Positions 1 through 8,100 of a stretch of 51,209 nt of DNA are shown piece by piece. Source of the DNA: DUUI01 sp964345765 (GTDB lineage: Bacteria > Bacillota_I > Bacilli_A > Erysipelotrichales > Erysipelotrichaceae); contig CAYFSJ010000005.1 of the NCBI GenBank assembly GCA_964345765.1, forward strand, positions 1 through 51,209, written 5' to 3'. How positions within the stretch are numbered: position 1 is the stretch's first letter; each line of letters starts with the position of its first letter. The notes under the pieces are model-generated. The model saw nothing but the letters and a program-made list of their open reading frames with translations. It was not told the origin of the DNA and ran no database searches. Made by a program: the position numbers and the translations under genes.

Positions 1-19
1 AATTCTCTTTGGGATTGAG

Positions 20-451
20 ATGAAAAAGAGTAATAAGGTCAAGCTAACAGTCATTATCTCACTCATAGGTTTAATTCTATATTTGAATATGACAAGTGGT
101 GAAATTGCTAAGAAGGGCTTATTGGTTGATCAAGTAGAGCAAGTATCTAAATTAGAATACTTCAATCAAAAATTAGAAGGTCAAGCTTGTGTTTATAAAG
201 AAGAAGAATCGTTTATGGGTATGCTCATTGATTACTATTGTTTTGATGATCAGATTAATATCTTGATTCAAAAGAGTGATCTTTTCAACGAATATACAAG
301 AGATCAATTTCTTAATCATCGCTATCTTACTAAGGAAAACCAAGTACCAGATGATCGATATATTTACCAGGATGATAGGGCAATTATTGTTAGTGATAAT
401 CCAATTGATCTAACACTTCAAAAAGAGATTAAAGATTTGTTTAAAGAGTAG
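20..451 (+). CDS. Hypothetical single-pass membrane protein, possibly 5'-truncated
   Basis: The protein has 143 residues. A basic N-terminus (MKKSNKVK) is followed by one hydrophobic segment at about residues 8-24, so the rest is probably extracytoplasmic with an N-terminal anchor. I recognise no domain. The outer part is acidic and rich in Tyr, with two Cys (about 57 and 74) that could pair. The ATG at 20 has only a weak purine stretch (gggattgag) before it, and no in-frame stop separates it from the window edge, so the true start could lie outside. It ends 22 bases before the rpsB promoter and is probably a separate transcription unit. Function unknown. Confidence 0.6.
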   Translation: MKKSNKVKLTVIISLIGLILYLNMTSGEIAKKGLLVDQVEQVSKLEYFNQKLEGQACVYKEEESFMGMLIDYYCFDDQINILIQKSDLFNEYTRDQFLNHRYLTKENQVPDDRYIYQDDRAIIVSDNPIDLTLQKEIKDLFKE

Positions 452-472
452 ACTTTTGAGAGGTCTTACGCG

Positions 473-501
473 TTGATTAGTGACCTAATATATGTTATTA
501 T
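473..501 (+). promoter_or_regulatory. rpsB-tsf promoter
   Basis: The -35 is TTGATT (473-478). A 17-base spacer leads to an extended -10, TGT followed by TATTAT (496-501). Transcription would start near 508, giving a leader of about 105 bases before rpsB. The match is by eye to the sigma-A consensus. Confidence 0.7.
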
Positions 502-507
502 ATCCAA

Positions 508-614
508 TGGCATCTAATGATGTCTGTACACACACCATGGATTCAATAACCCGTGCTCAATGAGTTGTTATTGTTGGAAATGGTGGAGGAGTAACGGAAA
601 GGTAGGAAATACAA
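508..614 (+). promoter_or_regulatory. Structured 5' leader of rpsB (candidate ribosomal-protein autoregulatory leader)
   Basis: The untranslated leader can fold into one long hairpin. CACCAT (533-538) pairs with ATGGTG (580-585), CAATAAC (544-550) pairs with GTTATTG (567-573), and CTC (556-558) pairs with GAG (562-564) around a three-base loop. The outer stem ends 29 bases before the rpsB start, and the ribosome binding site (GGAAAGGTAGGAAA, 596-609) follows. S2 operons of other bacteria are known to be autoregulated through their leaders. That this one binds S2 is inference. There is no U-run, so control would be translational rather than by termination. Confidence 0.5.
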
Positions 615-1580
615 ATGTCAGTAGTTACAATGAAACAATTATTAGAGAGTGGGGCTCATTTTGGGCATCAAACTCGCCGCTGGAATCCAAAAATGAAACC
701 ATATATTTACGCAACAAAAAATGGTTCTCATATTTTAGATTTAGGCATTACCAAAGATGAAATTGAGGTTGCTTACAACAAAATGAAGGAAATTGCCCAA
801 AACAATGGGAAAGTACTCTTTGTTGGAACTAAGAAACAAGCTCAAACGTCAGTCTTAGAAGAAGCTTTGCGTTCAGGAAGTTTCTTTATTAACCAAAGAT
901 GGTTAGGTGGTACTTTAACAAACTTTAAGACCATCCAAAAATCAATTCGTCGTCTTTTAGAAATTGAAAAGATGGATCAAGATGGATCAATTAATGTTTA
1001 TCCTAAGAAAGAAATCGTTTTACTTCGTAAAGAAGCGACTCGTTTAGAAAACTTCTTAGGTGGTATTAAGGAAATGAAAAAACTTCCAGATGCAGTCTTT
1101 GTAGTTGATCCAACTGAAGATTACAATGCGATCTTGGAAGCTAAGAAATTAAAAATCCCTGTATTTGGTATCGTTGATACTAACTGTGATCCTGAAATCG
1201 TTGATTACATGATTCCAGCGAATGATGATGCGATCAAGTCAATTAAATTAATTGTTGGTTTAATGGCAGACGCAATTGTTGAAGCACATGATGGTGTCTT
1301 AACAGTCGCATACCAAGGGGAAGATGAAGAAGATATTACAATGAGTGATGTTATCCGTAATGTGGATGAACAAAACGAACAAAGACGTCGTGCTCGACAA
1401 GAAGAGCGTAGAGCTAGAGAAGAACGCCGCCGTCAATATCAAAATCAACAAAACCAACAAAATACAACCTTTAACAGAAACCGTAAGTATGTTCAAAAAG
1501 CTGAGCGTCAACAAGAACAAACAGCTCCAACTACAAACGAAAATAAAACTGAAGAAACAAAACAAACAGAAAGTGAGTAA
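615..1580 (+). CDS. rpsB: 30S ribosomal protein S2 with long C-terminal tail
   Basis: Ribosomal protein S2 of the small subunit, 321 residues. The start MSVVTMKQLLESGAHFGHQT is typical, as are RWNPKMKPYIY, RWLGGTLTNF and FGIVDTNCDP. The globular core ends near residue 235. After it comes a tail of about 85 residues, first Arg/Glu-rich, then rich in Gln, Asn and Thr (residues about 250-321). Bacterial S2 is usually 230-260 residues. Extended S2 tails occur in Mollicutes, and the role is unknown. The start is supported by AGGTAGG upstream. tsf follows after 8 bases, so the two are co-transcribed from the promoter at 473-501. Confidence 0.97.
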   Translation: MSVVTMKQLLESGAHFGHQTRRWNPKMKPYIYATKNGSHILDLGITKDEIEVAYNKMKEIAQNNGKVLFVGTKKQAQTSVLEEALRSGSFFINQRWLGGTLTNFKTIQKSIRRLLEIEKMDQDGSINVYPKKEIVLLRKEATRLENFLGGIKEMKKLPDAVFVVDPTEDYNAILEAKKLKIPVFGIVDTNCDPEIVDYMIPANDDAIKSIKLIVGLMADAIVEAHDGVLTVAYQGEDEEDITMSDVIRNVDEQNEQRRRARQEERRAREERRRQYQNQQNQQNTTFNRNRKYVQKAERQQEQTAPTTNENKTEETKQTESE

Positions 1581-1588
1581 TAATAACG

Positions 1589-2470
1589 ATGGAAATTAGT
1601 GCTAAATTAGTCAAAGAACTACGTGATTTAACTGGTGCCGGAATGATGGACTGTAAAAAAGCCTTAAAAGAAAATGATGGCGATATTGATAAAGCAGTTC
1701 GTTGGTTAAAAGAACAAGGAATTGCTAAGAGTGCTAAGAAATCTGGTCGTATTGCTGCTGAAGGGTTAGCGGCTGTTAAGACTGCTGGTAACTTAGGTGT
1801 TATCGTTGAGCTTAATGCTGAAACAGACTTTGTGGCTAAAAACGACAAATTTTTAGAATTACTTGAAACAATCACTGAGGCAATCGTTAACAATAATCCA
1901 GCTAACTTAGAAGAAGCGAAAGCATTAGAAGTTGATGGAAAAACACTAAATGATTTAGTGGTTGATGCAACCGCAACAATTGGTGAGCGTATTGATTTAA
2001 GACGTTTTGAAACATTACAAAAAGAAGATGATCAAACATTTGGTGAATATGTCCATATGGGTGGTAAGATCGCAGCATTAACGGTTGTGACTGGTTCAGA
2101 AGAGTTTGCGCGCGATATGGCGATGCAAGTTGCTTCAATGTCTCCACAATATGTATCCCAAGATGTTATGCCAGCTGAAATTGTTGAAGAACAACGTGGC
2201 ATTCAAACTGAAATTTTAAAGAACGATCCTGTGCTTTCTACTAAGAATGAAAAGCAACAAGAAGGAATTATCCGTGGACGTGTTTCTAAAGCACTTCAAG
2301 AAATTTCATTAGTAGATCAACCTTATTTCAAAGAACAAACGATGAAAGTTGGTGACCTTCTCAAGCAACAATCTTTCAATGTTCATTCATTCCTACGTTA
2401 TGCTGTAGGTGAAGGGATTGAAAAGAAAGAAGACAATTTTGCTGAAGAAGTTGCCAGTATGACTAAATAA
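1589..2470 (+). CDS. tsf: Elongation factor Ts
   Basis: EF-Ts, 293 residues, the usual length. It catalyses GDP release from EF-Tu during translation. The N-terminal UBA-like domain carries the family signature LRDLTGAGMMDCKKAL (residues 11-26). The core signature ELNAETDFVAKN lies near residue 74-85 and contains the TDFV motif that contacts EF-Tu. It lies directly after rpsB, the nearly universal arrangement, and a strong terminator follows its stop, closing the rpsB-tsf unit. Confidence 0.98.
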   Translation: MEISAKLVKELRDLTGAGMMDCKKALKENDGDIDKAVRWLKEQGIAKSAKKSGRIAAEGLAAVKTAGNLGVIVELNAETDFVAKNDKFLELLETITEAIVNNNPANLEEAKALEVDGKTLNDLVVDATATIGERIDLRRFETLQKEDDQTFGEYVHMGGKIAALTVVTGSEEFARDMAMQVASMSPQYVSQDVMPAEIVEEQRGIQTEILKNDPVLSTKNEKQQEGIIRGRVSKALQEISLVDQPYFKEQTMKVGDLLKQQSFNVHSFLRYAVGEGIEKKEDNFAEEVASMTK

Positions 2471-2472
2471 CT

Positions 2473-2498
2473 AGGACACTTCACAGTGTCCTTTTTTT
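2473..2498 (+). terminator. Intrinsic terminator after tsf
   Basis: AGGACACT (2473-2480) pairs with AGTGTCCT (2485-2492) around the loop TCAC, and a T-run covers 2492-2498. It begins 2 bases after the tsf stop. No clear promoter stands between it and pyrH, so pyrH-frr and the genes after them may depend on read-through. Confidence 0.9.
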
Positions 2499-2516
2499 AA
2501 AAATAAGGAGTGTATG

Positions 2517-3227
2517 ATGTATAATAGAGTTGTTTTAAAACTGTCTGGTGAAGCCTTATCCAATGGACAGGGAGCCTATGATGCAGAAATGTTAAAACAA
2601 ATTTCTCTTCAGATTAAGGATATGGTCGATTTAGGAATTGAAGTTGCTGTTGTTGTCGGTGGTGGTAATTTGATGCGAGGTAAACAAGAGAGCGCGTTAC
2701 AAATTGAGCGAGTTTCCAGAGATTATATGGGGATGCTTGCGACTGTCATGAATGCGATTGCTATCCAAGGTTCATTGGAAGCATTAGAAGTAGAAACACG
2801 TGTTCAAACGGCGATTGAAATGAGAGCTATAGCTGAACCGTATATTTTAAGAAGAGCAATACGTCACTTAGAAAAAGGACGTGTCGTCATCTTTGGTGCA
2901 GGTACAGGTAGTCCGTTTTTCTCTACGGATACTTTAGCAGCCTTAAGAGCTTCTGAAATTAAGGCGGACGTTATTTTATTTGCTAAAAACGGCGTGGATG
3001 GAGTTTATGATTCAGATCCTAAACTGAATAAAGATGCTGTTAAATATGATGAATTAACGTATATGGAAATGATACAAAAGAATTTACAGGTGATGGATAC
3101 AACTGCAACGTCAATGTGCATGGAAAATGATATTGATTTGTTGATTTTCAATATCAATGAACCTGGAAATATTCTTAAAGCGGCTTTACAACAAGTCGAA
3201 GGTACAATAGTAAGAAAAGGAGACTAA
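2517..3227 (+). CDS. pyrH: UMP kinase
   Basis: Uridylate kinase, which phosphorylates UMP to UDP in pyrimidine nucleotide synthesis; 236 residues from this start. It belongs to the amino-acid kinase fold: RVVLKLSGEAL at the N-terminus binds phosphate, VVGGGNLMRG is the Gly-rich loop, GAGTGSPFFSTDT and KNGVDGVYDSDP lie in the UMP and ATP sites. ATGs occur at 2514 and 2517. AAGGAG (2505-2510) is 3 bases from the first and 6 from the second, so I prefer 2517. frr follows after 2 bases. Confidence 0.97.
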   Translation: MYNRVVLKLSGEALSNGQGAYDAEMLKQISLQIKDMVDLGIEVAVVVGGGNLMRGKQESALQIERVSRDYMGMLATVMNAIAIQGSLEALEVETRVQTAIEMRAIAEPYILRRAIRHLEKGRVVIFGAGTGSPFFSTDTLAALRASEIKADVILFAKNGVDGVYDSDPKLNKDAVKYDELTYMEMIQKNLQVMDTTATSMCMENDIDLLIFNINEPGNILKAALQQVEGTIVRKGD

Positions 3228-3229
3228 GA

Positions 3230-3769
3230 ATGTATAGAGAATTATCTCAAGAACAAATGGATAAAGTGATTGAAAACTTACATGAAACTTTATCAGTCCT
3301 TAGAACTGGACGGGCAAACCCTAATATGCTTAATACAGTGATGATTGACTACTATGGTGAAATGACACCGATCAATCAAATGTCTCAAATTTCAGTGGTT
3401 GAAGGACGTCAATTAGTGGTTAAACTTTATGACCCTAGCCAACTTCAAGCGGTTGAAAGAGCGATTAATGCAGCAAACTTAGGTGTTAATGCTCAAAACG
3501 ATGGAACAGTGGTTAGAATGACGATTCCAGCTTTAACTGGTGAGACTCGTAAACAACTTTCTAAAGAAGTTGGAAAACATGAGGAAGATGCGAAAGTAGC
3601 TATCCGTAATATTCGTCGTGACATTAATGATAGCATTAAGAAAGATGATGAGTTTACTGAAGATACTGAACGCCGTGAATTAGAGGGTATTCAAAAGATT
3701 ACGGATGAATACATCAAGAAGATTGAAAAGATTTCTGAAGAAAAAGTTCAAGAAATCATGACTGTCTAA
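3230..3769 (+). CDS. frr: Ribosome recycling factor
   Basis: Splits post-termination ribosomes together with EF-G. The 179 residues are close to the family norm of about 185. The conserved VLRTGRANPNML segment (residues 23-34) and the C-terminal helix IRRDINDSIKK...DDEFTEDTERRELE are diagnostic. AAGGAGA lies before the ATG. It stands between pyrH and uppS as in Bacillus and is probably translated from a pyrH-frr-uppS-cdsA-rseP message. Confidence 0.97.
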   Translation: MYRELSQEQMDKVIENLHETLSVLRTGRANPNMLNTVMIDYYGEMTPINQMSQISVVEGRQLVVKLYDPSQLQAVERAINAANLGVNAQNDGTVVRMTIPALTGETRKQLSKEVGKHEEDAKVAIRNIRRDINDSIKKDDEFTEDTERRELEGIQKITDEYIKKIEKISEEKVQEIMTV

Positions 3770-3770
3770 T

Positions 3771-4469
3771 ATGAGTAATCAGCTCAACCATGTCGCCATC
3801 ATCATGGATGGAAATGGGCGTTGGGCACAAAAACAAAATCAGAAGCGTACATTCGGACATTTTCATGGTGCTCAGAATGTACGTGATATTGCGTTAGCCG
3901 CTCAAGATTTAGGGATTCAAACATTAACCTTGTATGCTTTTTCAACTGAGAATTGGAAACGACCTTTACAAGAGATTGATTACCTAATGAAGTTACCTGC
4001 CTATTTCTTCGACAAATTTATGAAAGAATTAATGGATCGACAAATTAAAATTGAATTTATCGGTCATTTTAGTCGTTTACCTGAAAACACTCGTAAAGTC
4101 CTTCAAAGAGCAATTGATATGTCAAAGGATAATACGTCAATGCGACTTTGTTTTGCGATGGACTATGGCTCTAGAGATGAATTAGTTCATGCTTTTAGAG
4201 CTTATGCAGATGAAGTTAAAGAGGGTAGAGAGAATAATTTATCTGAAGAAGAGGTATCAAATTATTTAATGACATCTAAACTAGGGGATGTGGATCTTAT
4301 GATTCGAACGAGTTTAGATTACCGCTTATCGAATTTTTTATTATGGCAAAGTGCTTATGCTGAACTGCTGTTTGTGGATAAAGCTTGGCCAGTTTTCACA
4401 CCTGAGGATTTAAAGGCGTGTATCGATGAGTATTTAAGTCGTCAACGTCGTTATGGAGGTCTCAAGTGA
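3771..4469 (+). CDS. uppS: Undecaprenyl diphosphate synthase (cis-prenyltransferase)
   Basis: Makes the C55 lipid carrier used for peptidoglycan and other surface polymers. It has 232 residues. HVAIIMDGNGRWA (residues 7-19) holds the catalytic Asp of the pyrophosphate site; TLYAFSTENWKRP and YAELLFVDKAWP are conserved. The usual RTSGE-x-RISNFL motif reads RTSLDYRLSNFLLW, with Gly-Glu replaced by Leu-Asp. No clear ribosome binding site stands before the ATG, which is 1 base after the frr stop, so translation is probably coupled. It overlaps cdsA by 4 bases. Confidence 0.95.
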   Translation: MSNQLNHVAIIMDGNGRWAQKQNQKRTFGHFHGAQNVRDIALAAQDLGIQTLTLYAFSTENWKRPLQEIDYLMKLPAYFFDKFMKELMDRQIKIEFIGHFSRLPENTRKVLQRAIDMSKDNTSMRLCFAMDYGSRDELVHAFRAYADEVKEGRENNLSEEEVSNYLMTSKLGDVDLMIRTSLDYRLSNFLLWQSAYAELLFVDKAWPVFTPEDLKACIDEYLSRQRRYGGLK

Positions 4470-5242
4470 AACAAAGAATTATTACAGGATTAATATTAGG
4501 AATGATTGCGTTAGTGGGAATTGCTATAAGCATTGAAAGCTTTAAAATGATTATGTATTTATTGGTTGCAATTGCCTGTCTAGAAGTATATCAACTAAAA
4601 GAGAATCGCTATAATATCTTAGTCCCATTTTTTATGTTTGCTAGTATTTATGCGATGACACATTTTAATATTGTGATTCAAATGATTATTTTGTCTGCAT
4701 TGTTCTTAATCTTTTCAATTATTCATTTAATTGATGAAAAGTTTACGATAAAGGATGCTTTTTTATGTTTTAGTTTGGTCTTTTTAATTTCATTGACACT
4801 TAATGGAGGAATTACTTTGTATCAGTTATCGGGTCCTATGGCTATCTTATGGGTCTTTGTGGCTAACTATGCTTGTGATACGGGGGCTTACTTTATTGGT
4901 ATAAGGTATGGTAAGCGTAAACTCAATGAGCGTTTATCGCCTAAGAAAACCATTGAAGGATCAATTGGTGGTTGGATTGTAGGGTTTTTGTCTTCCATTG
5001 TGTTTGGTTTATTGTTTTTGGAAACCTATTATACGTTTAACTTTTTAATTGTTGTATCACTCTTAATTCCTATTACTGCCCAAGTTGGAGATTTATTTTT
5101 CTCTTCAATCAAACGTCATTATCAAGTTAAAGACTTTGGTGGTATCTTCCCAGGACATGGTGGGGTTTTAGATCGAATTGATTCACTGATTTTCTCACTA
5201 TTTTTAGTTAATTTATTATTAATGATTTGGAGTGTCTTATGA
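4466..5242 (+). CDS. cdsA: Phosphatidate cytidylyltransferase
   Basis: Membrane enzyme that makes CDP-diacylglycerol from phosphatidate and CTP for phospholipid synthesis. It has 258 residues and about eight hydrophobic segments. The CDS signature is complete near the C-terminus: KRHYQVKDFGGIFPGHGG followed by VLDRIDSL. It starts with GTG (4466), which overlaps the uppS stop, and GGAGG lies just upstream. The end overlaps the rseP start as ATGA. In Bacillus dxr lies between cdsA and rseP; here it is absent. Confidence 0.95.
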   Translation: MKQRIITGLILGMIALVGIAISIESFKMIMYLLVAIACLEVYQLKENRYNILVPFFMFASIYAMTHFNIVIQMIILSALFLIFSIIHLIDEKFTIKDAFLCFSLVFLISLTLNGGITLYQLSGPMAILWVFVANYACDTGAYFIGIRYGKRKLNERLSPKKTIEGSIGGWIVGFLSSIVFGLLFLETYYTFNFLIVVSLLIPITAQVGDLFFSSIKRHYQVKDFGGIFPGHGGVLDRIDSLIFSLFLVNLLLMIWSVL

Positions 5243-6291
5243 TCGCAATACTTGTCTTTGTTATTACTTTAGGAATCATTATTACTTTACATGAATTAGG
5301 GCATTTAATTGCAGCTAAGGCTTTTGGTGTTTATTGTCGTGAGTTTGCGATTGGAATGGGTCCTAAGCTTTTCTCTAAACAAGGTAAAGAAACTTTGTAT
5401 TCATTGTGTGCACTGCCTATTGGTGGGTATGTGGCGATGGCAGGGGAACCAGATGAAGATGATCAAATGCCTGCTGATTTACCATATGAGAGAACTTTAC
5501 CGGGTATTCATCCGCTTAAGCGAATTGTTGTTTACTTAGCGGGTATCATTATGAATATTTTCTTGTTTGTTTTAGCTTTTACAATCTTCTTTAATTTTGT
5601 TGGGATTCAACTACCAGAAAATATGACTAGCGTTATTTCATATGTTGCCCCTGATTCACCGGCACAAGAAGCTGGTTTACTTGAGGGTGATCAAATTATT
5701 GAGGTTCATAAAGAGAATCAGATTTATCCTATAAGTAGTTATGCGGATTTATTTGAAGTGACTCAAGATAATCAAGATGAGATTATCTATGTTGTTCAAA
5801 GAGAAAATCAACAGATTGAAGCACATTTAGTGCCAGAGTATAGTGAAGTGGATGATCGCTATTTAGTCGGTGTTTCTTTTGAAGTGCCTACTAAAGAAGT
5901 AAATTTATTTGAGAGCTTTGTTTATTCAATTGAATTTTTAGGGACTTATTCGGTGTTGATATTCCAAGCCTTGGGAGGACTGATTATGGGTCGTGGCTTG
6001 GATCAATTAGGGGGACCGATTCGAATCTTCCAGGAGACGTCTAAGGTGGCTTCGTTTGGTTTATTGCCTATCATTGCCTGGATTGGTCAGTTATCGCTGA
6101 ATGTGGCGATTTTTAACTTATTACCGATTCCAGCATTGGATGGTGGAAGGGTATTGTTGACCTTGGCTGAACTTGTATTGGGACGCCCGATTAATAAAGA
6201 ATTAGAAAATAGATTAATAACTATGAGTTTCCTATTGTTATTATTGTTTATTGGGATTATCATAGTTAATGATATTGTAGGTTTATTTTAA
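5239..6291 (+). CDS. rseP: Site-2 family intramembrane zinc metalloprotease (RseP/RasP)
   Basis: Cleaves anti-sigma factors and remnant signal peptides within the membrane. It has 350 residues from this start. The zinc motif HELGH is at residues 18-22, in the first transmembrane segment. A PDZ domain lies at about 125-205 (SVISYVAPDSPAQEAGLLEGD). The second catalytic motif, NLLPIPALDGGRV, lies near residue 290-305. I chose ATG 5239, which forms an ATGA overlap with the cdsA stop; a TTG 12 bases upstream is possible but less likely. The substrate is unknown, and no sigma/anti-sigma pair is visible here. Confidence 0.95.
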   Translation: MIAILVFVITLGIIITLHELGHLIAAKAFGVYCREFAIGMGPKLFSKQGKETLYSLCALPIGGYVAMAGEPDEDDQMPADLPYERTLPGIHPLKRIVVYLAGIIMNIFLFVLAFTIFFNFVGIQLPENMTSVISYVAPDSPAQEAGLLEGDQIIEVHKENQIYPISSYADLFEVTQDNQDEIIYVVQRENQQIEAHLVPEYSEVDDRYLVGVSFEVPTKEVNLFESFVYSIEFLGTYSVLIFQALGGLIMGRGLDQLGGPIRIFQETSKVASFGLLPIIAWIGQLSLNVAIFNLLPIPALDGGRVLLTLAELVLGRPINKELENRLITMSFLLLLLFIGIIIVNDIVGLF

Positions 6292-6312
6292 ATAGAAAAG
6301 GTGCTAGAGGAA

Positions 6313-7302
6313 ATGAAAGTATGTGTTATTGGTGGTGCTGGTTATATTGGTAGCCACACCGTGTATGAATTAATTGATGATGGACATGAAGTGGTTGTTA
6401 TTGACAATCTTTCAACTGGTCAAAAAGAGGCAGTTCATAAAGAGGCGAAGTTACTGATTGGTGACATTACAAATTTTGAACAATTGGATGATTTAATCTC
6501 TAAAGAACAAAAGGAAGGTCCCTTTGATGCGGTTATGCATTTTGCGGCGAAGATTGTAGTTCCCGAATCGGTTGAACAACCATTAGAGTATTATCATAAC
6601 AATGTTGAGGGTGTTCGTGTGATGTTGGCTGTTATGGCTAAACATGGTATTAAGAATGTAATCTTCTCTTCGACTGCAGCTGTTTATGGACAACCTGAAC
6701 ATGGTGTTTGTCATGAGAGTGATGAGACCAATCCGATTAACCCTTATGGGGAAACAAAACTAGCTTCTGAGAAGATGATTCAATGGGTGGCTAATGCTCA
6801 TGATATGAATTATTGTATCTTCAGATACTTTAATGTTGCTGGAGCACATGACTCTTTAGAGATTGGTTTAAATCGTGATGCTTTAACGCATATTATTCCG
6901 ATTACGGTTCAAACAGCATTAAAGATTAGAGAATCAATGGACATCTTTGGTGATGATTATGATACAAAAGATGGTACTTGTGTTAGAGACTATATCCACG
7001 TGTCTGACTTAGCTTATGCACATGTATTAGGAATGAAGTATATTGTTAATGAGAACAAATCTGGTATCTTTAATTTAGGCTCTTCAACTGGTTATTCAGT
7101 GAAGGAAGTGGTTGATGAGGTCAGCAAGTATGCGCCAGTTAATTATAAGATGGGTCCTAGAAGAGCGGGAGATCCTGCTATGTTGATTGCTTCTGCGGAT
7201 AAAGCGAAAGAAACACTCGGCTTTGAGACTAAGCGTGATTTAGCGAAGATTATTAACTCTGATATTAAATATCGTGAAAAATTAAAAGCAGAAAACAAAT
7301 AA
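6313..7302 (+). CDS. galE: UDP-glucose 4-epimerase
   Basis: Extended short-chain dehydrogenase that interconverts UDP-glucose and UDP-galactose, feeding surface sugar synthesis. It has 329 residues. The NAD-binding motif GGAGYIGSH is at residues 7-15. The catalytic STAAVYG is followed by Tyr145 and Lys149 in YGETK. The pattern RYFNVAGA and CVRDYIHVSDLA match GalE closely. GTG 6301 is in frame, but family N-termini begin with MKV, so I chose ATG 6313; AAAGG lies 11 bases before it. Terminated by the hairpin at 7305-7327. Confidence 0.95.
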   Translation: MKVCVIGGAGYIGSHTVYELIDDGHEVVVIDNLSTGQKEAVHKEAKLLIGDITNFEQLDDLISKEQKEGPFDAVMHFAAKIVVPESVEQPLEYYHNNVEGVRVMLAVMAKHGIKNVIFSSTAAVYGQPEHGVCHESDETNPINPYGETKLASEKMIQWVANAHDMNYCIFRYFNVAGAHDSLEIGLNRDALTHIIPITVQTALKIRESMDIFGDDYDTKDGTCVRDYIHVSDLAYAHVLGMKYIVNENKSGIFNLGSSTGYSVKEVVDEVSKYAPVNYKMGPRRAGDPAMLIASADKAKETLGFETKRDLAKIINSDIKYREKLKAENK

Positions 7303-7304
7303 AG

Positions 7305-7327
7305 AAAAGGAGCGTGAGCTCCTTTTT
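7305..7327. terminator. Bidirectional terminator between galE and the convergent TrhA-type gene
   Basis: AAAAGGAGC (7305-7313) pairs with GCTCCTTTT (7318-7326) around GTGA, a GNRA tetraloop. The A-run on the left and T-run on the right let it work in both directions. Its right end overlaps the stop codon of the minus-strand gene. Confidence 0.88.
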
Positions 7328-8009
7328 AGATATAAACGATAATGGCTACAACATGTGAGATACTGGCTAGTAGAATAAAGATGTGCCAAATAAAGTGATA
7401 ATAAGGTTTACTCTTTTGAGAATAAAAGTAAACACCAATTGAGTAGAGAATCCCTCCTAGGGCAATAAAGAAGATGAGTCCCCAGTTTCCACTACCGATT
7501 AAACTTGGAATTAATAGAATTCCTGACCAACCCATAATTAAGTACATGATGACACTTGCTTTTGGTAGTTTAACTTTTGAGATTGATTTATAGAGAATCC
7601 CAATTAAGACCATTAGCCATTGAAGAATTAAGACGATCAGTCCTAAGGTTCCTTCAATGACGGATAGACAGATTGGTGTAAATGTACCGGCAATCGCAAA
7701 GTAAATCATAATATGGTCAATAATTCTAAAGACTGATTTATGTTTGGAGTGAAAGTCCATCGCATGATAAAGGGTTGAGGCTAAAAACATTAAGAATAAA
7801 CAGATAAAGAAAATACTGTAACCCGTTGCTAGAATGGTGCCATCTTTGTTATATCCATAGATGGCGACGACTGGTAGGGTACATAATAGGATTAATGCGG
7901 GTATGCCATGGCTGATTGCGTTGGCTAACTCTTCACCAAAAGAAAGTTGAAATAAGTTGCCAACTTTACGTGGATAAGAAAGTCTTTTACGTGTGATTGA
8001 AGTTTCCAT
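7326..8009 (-). CDS. trhA: Hemolysin III / TrhA (PAQR superfamily) membrane protein
   Basis: Seven-transmembrane protein of the HlyIII/YqfA/TrhA family, related to PAQR receptors; in other bacteria TrhA affects membrane lipid balance. It has 227 residues from this start. The conserved features are ELANAISHG near residue 27, STLYHAMDFHS before HIMIYFAIAGTFTP, and a C-terminal HFIWHIFILLASISH, whose His residues form the presumed metal site with an upstream Asp. A longer start at 8048 is unlikely: it would overlap the -10 box, and AGAGGTG lies 6 bases before the ATG at 8009. It faces galE and diverges from the surface operon. Confidence 0.9.
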   Translation of the reverse strand: METSITRKRLSYPRKVGNLFQLSFGEELANAISHGIPALILLCTLPVVAIYGYNKDGTILATGYSIFFICLFLMFLASTLYHAMDFHSKHKSVFRIIDHIMIYFAIAGTFTPICLSVIEGTLGLIVLILQWLMVLIGILYKSISKVKLPKASVIMYLIMGWSGILLIPSLIGSGNWGLIFFIALGGILYSIGVYFYSQKSKPYYHFIWHIFILLASISHVVAIIVYI

Positions 8010-8027
8010 TTTTTCACCTCTGGCTAC

Positions 8028-8056
8028 ATTATAACCACCTAAATTCAAATTGTAAA
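8028..8056 (-). promoter_or_regulatory. Promoter of the TrhA-type gene
   Basis: Read on the minus strand: -35 TTTACA (8056-8051), 17-base spacer, -10 TATAAT (8033-8028). The start site would lie near 8021, giving a short leader. The -35 shares its bases with the -35 of the opposite promoter. Confidence 0.75.
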
Positions 8057-8079
8057 TGAAAGTGGGATTATGGTAAACT
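8050..8079 (+). promoter_or_regulatory. Promoter of the surface-protein operon
   Basis: A -35 TTGTAA (8050-8055), an 18-base spacer and an extended -10 TGG-TAAACT (8071-8079) stand 22 bases before the ATG at 8101. The -35 overlaps that of the divergent minus-strand promoter at 8051-8056. The -10 is a moderate match, so this is a candidate. Confidence 0.5.
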
Positions 8080-8100
8080 GTAGTAGAAATGTAGGTTATT

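Noticed and set aside
560..760. 66-codon open frame overlapping the rpsB start
   Set aside because: Out of frame with rpsB and mostly inside it; its first part is the structured leader. Codon use and content look accidental.
1345..1599. 84-codon frame inside the rpsB tail
   Set aside because: Low-complexity A-rich sequence of the S2 tail read in another frame.
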